Both the position numbers and the translations under genes were made by a program. Shown piece by piece: positions 32,184-34,799 of a stretch of 34,799 nucleotides of DNA. The stretch's first letter is position 1. Every line of letters begins with the position of its first letter. The DNA is from Ruegeria sp. R13_0 (lineage in GTDB: Bacteria; Pseudomonadota; Alphaproteobacteria; Rhodobacterales; Rhodobacteraceae). The notes beneath the pieces are model-generated. The model was not told the DNA's origin. It did not search any database and saw only the letters and a list, made by a program, of their open reading frames with translations. The stretch covers positions 1-34,799 of the forward strand of contig NZ_JAGHRB010000026.1 of assembly GCF_017743995.1 (NCBI RefSeq), given 5' to 3'.

Positions 32184-33686
32184 ATGTTAACCGGAAAACA
32201 CCTGATCGCTGGCGAATGGGTCGGCGCAGACGCCACATTTACATCGGAACCTGCCCATGGCCCCAGCCATGACTTTGCCGCTGGCACGCCCGCATTGGTC
32301 GACCGTGCCGTAGACGCCGCCGAGGAGGCTTTTGCCTCTTTCGGGTGGTCGACCCGGGCCGAGCGGGCCGCCTTGCTGCGCAAGATCGCCGACGAGATTG
32401 ACGCACGCGGCGATGCAATCACGGAAATCGGAACGCAAGAAACCGGCCTGCCCGAGGCCCGTTTGCAAGGCGAACGTGGCCGCACCGTCGGTCAGCTGCG
32501 TCTGTTCGCCGATCACATTGAGGCGGGCGACTATCTGGACATGCGTCACGATCCGGCCATGCCCGACCGCGCCCCCCTGCCCCGCCCCGACCTGCGCATG
32601 ATCCAGCGTCCTCTGGGGCCAGTGGCCGTGTTCGGCGCGTCCAACTTCCCGCTGGCCTTCTCGGTCGCGGGGGGCGATACGGCCGCTGCTTTGGCCGCAG
32701 GTTGTCCTGTCGTTGTCAAAGGCCATTCGGCGCATCCGGGCACGGGTGAAATCGTCGCGCAGGCAATCGACGCCGCGATCAAGGCGACAGGCGTTCATCC
32801 CGGAGTGTTCTCTTTGGTGCAAGGTGGCAAGCGGGACGTTGGGACGCGTCTGGTGCAGCATCCTCTGATCCGAGCGGTTGGGTTTACCGGCAGCCTTGCT
32901 GGTGGTCGCGCCCTGTTCGACCTGTGCGCTCAACGCGATGAACCAATCCCGTTCTTCGGTGAGCTTGGCTCGGTCAATCCAATGTTCATCCTGCCGCAAG
33001 CCGCCGCCGCGCGCGGTGCCGAGATCGGGACCGCCTGGTCTGGTTCATTGACCATGGGAGCTGGTCAGTTCTGCACCAATCCCGGCATCGCGGTTATCAT
33101 TGACGGCCCCGAGGCAGATGCATTCCAGTCTGCCGCCGCAGCTTGCCTGTCCGCCATAGCAGAGCAAACCATGCTAACCGATGGCATCGCCGAAGCCTAC
33201 CGGCAGGGGGTTTCGCGTGTCGCAGCGGGCACCGGAGTCACTCAGATCATGGGCACCAGCTGCGCGACGCGTGATGCGGCCGCCTACTTGTTCACGGTGT
33301 CCGGCGATGACTGGCTGGCCGATCACAAACTGCAAGAAGAGGTCTTTGGCCCGCTCGGCATCGTTGTCCGCGTCCGCGACTCAGCTCAAATGCAGCAGAT
33401 TGCACGCGCCATCGAAGGCCAGCTGACCTGCACGTTGCATCTGGACCCGGGCGACAAGCCCGACGCACAGGCGTTGCTGCCACTGCTGGAGCGGAAAGCC
33501 GGGCGCTTGCTGGCCAACAGCTTCCCCACAGGGGTCGAGGTCTGCGACAGCATGGTTCACGGCGGTCCTTACCCGGCCTCGACAAATTTCGGCGCGACAT
33601 CGGTTGGCACTCTGTCGATCCGTCGTTTCCTGCGGCCGGTATGCTACCAGGACATTCCCACTGACCTGCTTCCCGAGGATGTTTAA
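32184..33686 (+). CDS. Alpha-ketoglutarate semialdehyde dehydrogenase (2,5-dioxovalerate dehydrogenase)
   Basis: Oxidises alpha-ketoglutarate semialdehyde to 2-oxoglutarate, feeding the TCA cycle. It is a 500-residue aldehyde dehydrogenase of the type III KGSADH branch: N154 (GASNFPLAFS), K179 (VVKGHSAHP), FTGS, E260 (ELGSVNPMF) and nucleophile C297 (GQFCTNPG). The long N-terminal AEEAFASFGWSTRAERAALLRKIADEI block and GLPEARLQGERGRT are typical of this branch. It follows the deoxypentonate dehydratase gene by 12 bases. Confidence 0.9.
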   Translation: MLTGKHLIAGEWVGADATFTSEPAHGPSHDFAAGTPALVDRAVDAAEEAFASFGWSTRAERAALLRKIADEIDARGDAITEIGTQETGLPEARLQGERGRTVGQLRLFADHIEAGDYLDMRHDPAMPDRAPLPRPDLRMIQRPLGPVAVFGASNFPLAFSVAGGDTAAALAAGCPVVVKGHSAHPGTGEIVAQAIDAAIKATGVHPGVFSLVQGGKRDVGTRLVQHPLIRAVGFTGSLAGGRALFDLCAQRDEPIPFFGELGSVNPMFILPQAAAARGAEIGTAWSGSLTMGAGQFCTNPGIAVIIDGPEADAFQSAAAACLSAIAEQTMLTDGIAEAYRQGVSRVAAGTGVTQIMGTSCATRDAAAYLFTVSGDDWLADHKLQEEVFGPLGIVVRVRDSAQMQQIARAIEGQLTCTLHLDPGDKPDAQALLPLLERKAGRLLANSFPTGVEVCDSMVHGGPYPASTNFGATSVGTLSIRRFLRPVCYQDIPTDLLPEDV

Positions 33687-33788
33687 CGCTGCAGGATGCG
33701 CCTTGCGGGCGATGTCAGCAGAAATACCATCGAACAGCCGTTTGCCCTTGGCGGCGGCTGAACGATCCAAGCAACGAAGGAACTCGAT

Positions 33789-34631
33789 ATGAAACTGCTC
33801 CGTTATGGCCCGAAGCGCGCTGAGAAACCTGCACTGCTGGATGCTGAAGGTACGATCCGCGATCTCTCGGGGGAGGTTAGCGACATTTCGGGCGAAGCGC
33901 TGGGGGATGAAACGCTTGCACGGTTGCGGGCGATTGATCCCGGCACGCTGCCAAAGGTCGAAGGCACCCCCCGAATTGGCGCCTGCGTCGGTCAAGTGGG
34001 AAAGTTCATCTGCATCGGTCTGAATTACGCCGATCACGCCACCGAAAGCGGTATGGAGCTGCCGCAAGAGCCGGTGATCTTCTTCAAGGCCACCTCAGCG
34101 ATCATTGGCCCGGACGATACCGTCGAAATTCCGCGCGGCTCGGTCAAAACTGATTGGGAGGTCGAACTGGGCGTCGTCATCGGTAAAGAGGCCAAGTATA
34201 TCTCGGAAAAAGAAGCGCTGGATCATGTGGCCGGATATTGCGTCGTCAACGACCTGTCCGAGCGTGATTTTCAGCTGCACCGCTCGGGGCAGTGGGTCAA
34301 AGGCAAGTCCGCCGACACCTTCGGCCCCATCGGCCCTTGGATGGTGACACGGGATGAGATCTCGGACCCGCAGAACCTGCCGATGTATCTTGAGGTGAAC
34401 GGGCACCGGTATCAGGACGGCTCGACCAGAACGATGCATTTCGGTGTTGCGACGGTGATCTCGCACCTGTCGCAGTTCATGTCATTGCAACCGGGCGATG
34501 TGATCTCTACCGGGACGCCTCCCGGCGTTGGCATGGGGCAGAACCCGCAAACCTATCTGAAGCCAGGCGACCGCATGGAGCTTGCGATCGAAGGGCTGGG
34601 CGTGCAACGGCAAAGTGTCGTCGCCGGATAA
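33789..34631 (+). CDS. 2,4-diketo-3-deoxy-L-fuconate hydrolase (FAH family), copy 2
   Basis: A 280-residue paralogue of the enzyme at 7704-8549. By eye about 83% of residues are identical, the differences concentrated in the first 60 residues, while the active-site part is nearly unchanged: E124, E126, D155, GLNYADHATESG, STGTPPGVGMG. GAAGGA precedes the ATG. It is the last gene of the GntR operon, 102 bases after the KGSA dehydrogenase. This operon has no 4-dehydrogenase to produce its substrate, so it either backs up copy 1 or acts on a different diketo acid. Confidence 0.87.
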   Translation: MKLLRYGPKRAEKPALLDAEGTIRDLSGEVSDISGEALGDETLARLRAIDPGTLPKVEGTPRIGACVGQVGKFICIGLNYADHATESGMELPQEPVIFFKATSAIIGPDDTVEIPRGSVKTDWEVELGVVIGKEAKYISEKEALDHVAGYCVVNDLSERDFQLHRSGQWVKGKSADTFGPIGPWMVTRDEISDPQNLPMYLEVNGHRYQDGSTRTMHFGVATVISHLSQFMSLQPGDVISTGTPPGVGMGQNPQTYLKPGDRMELAIEGLGVQRQSVVAG

Positions 34632-34673
34632 CCGACGGTGCCCTTTCTACGGGGTCCTACTCTATCAACAAAA

Positions 34674-34700
34674 AAGCGCCGCCCTTTTTGGGCGGCGCTT
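34674..34700. terminator. Shared bidirectional terminator at the right edge
   Basis: AAGCGCCGCCC (34674-34684), a TTTTT loop and GGGCGGCGCTT (34690-34700) form a perfect 11-bp stem. On the minus strand the stem is followed by TTTTGTTG, a usable T-run for the leftward gene ending at 34724. On the plus strand the tail is weaker, but the hairpin lies 43 bases after the FAH stop and probably serves both convergent genes. Confidence 0.85.
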
Positions 34701-34723
34701 GGATTGTTTGGGATTAGGTGTGT

Positions 34724-34799
34724 TTATTCCGCAGCCTGCGTTGTGGCGGCGTGTTTGTCACGTTGGCCATCGCGGAACAGCGCCTTGGCGAGGGAGACC
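34724..34799 (-). CDS. C-terminal end of an unidentified leftward gene (window edge)
   Basis: The only reading frame that makes sense with the terminator is on the minus strand and ends ...VSLAKALFRDGQRDKHAATTQAAE before a TAA at 34726-34724. Twenty-four codons are too few for recognition. Codon use looks normal for the region and the end is Ala-rich and charged. It is convergent to the fucose operon and marks its right boundary. Confidence 0.6.
   Translation of the reverse strand, partial: VSLAKALFRDGQRDKHAATTQAAE

Noticed and set aside
32182..32189. AACATGTT at the KGSA dehydrogenase start as a second GntR operator
   Set aside because: It is only 8 bp and lies inside an operon over a start codon; a chance match is likely, so it is mentioned only as a side note.
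28020..34631. Right-hand module as a D-xylose Weimberg operon
   Set aside because: KGSA dehydrogenase and the XylX-like dehydratase fit, but xylose dehydrogenase and IlvD-type xylonate dehydratase are absent, while FucU and the threo-aldose-type dehydrogenase point to L-fucose/D-arabinose.
1..34799. CRISPR array, tRNA or rRNA genes, prophage or integrase attachment sites
   Set aside because: I saw no regularly spaced repeats, no tRNA-like cloverleaf stretches and no phage genes. Apart from the IS end at the left edge, the window is ordinary metabolic and transport DNA.

Overview
The window looks like a stretch of a marine alphaproteobacterium of the Roseobacter group (Rhodobacteraceae). Base composition is fairly GC-rich, genes are tightly packed with many ATGA stop/start overlaps, and the gene content (TRAP-fed sulfonate degradation beside ABC-fed, non-phosphorylated deoxysugar oxidation) is typical of that group. 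Genus and species cannot be read from the sequence.

Layout. (1) 1-960: a broken left edge. It holds the end of an insertion sequence reading leftward, a short orphan coding fragment, and an amino-acid-synthesis (AA_synth/DUF1185) gene killed by three in-frame stops. (2) 1278-6188 (+): a palindromic operator candidate, then a CUT2 sugar ABC importer (ATPase, permease, binding protein), a strong terminator and an IclR regulator. (3) 6418-10128 (-): an operon of an unknown secreted protein, 2-keto-3-deoxy-L-fuconate 4-dehydrogenase (SDR), 2,4-diketo-3-deoxy-L-fuconate hydrolase (FAH family) and L-fuconate dehydratase. A second IclR gene (10286-11068) diverges from it. (4) 11197-21539 (-): a probable eleven-gene operon for 2,3-dihydroxypropane-1-sulfonate (DHPS): small membrane protein, TRAP transporter (hpsKLM), hpsN, hpsO, hpsP, suyA, suyB, slcC, a universal stress protein and a PlsC-like acyltransferase. 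A divergent LacI-type regulator (21692-22738) and two LacI-type operators lying on the likely promoter control it. (5) 22831-27942 (-): a UxaA-family sugar-acid dehydratase followed by a second CUT2 ABC importer. (6) 28020-34631 (+): GntR regulator, L-fucose/D-arabinose dehydrogenase (aldo-keto reductase), FucU mutarotase, fuconolactonase, 2-keto-3-deoxypentonate dehydratase (FAH family), alpha-ketoglutarate semialdehyde dehydrogenase, and a second copy of the diketo-deoxyfuconate hydrolase. (7) The 3' end of an unrelated leftward gene closes the window.

How it fits together. The upper steps of L-fucose oxidation (mutarotase, 1-dehydrogenase, lactonase) lie only in region 6, and the L-fucose-specific 4-dehydrogenase lies only in region 3. 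The complete L-fucose to pyruvate + L-lactate route therefore needs two modules separated by the sulfonate operon and under different regulators. Region 6 also carries a Weimberg-type tail (deoxypentonate dehydratase plus KGSA dehydrogenase). Because L-fucose and D-arabinose share stereochemistry at C2-C4, the locus could send L-fucose to pyruvate + lactate and D-arabinose to 2-oxoglutarate from one set of head enzymes. The two FAH hydrolase genes are about 83% identical in protein and lie in opposite orientation 25 kb apart, bracketing the sulfonate operon.
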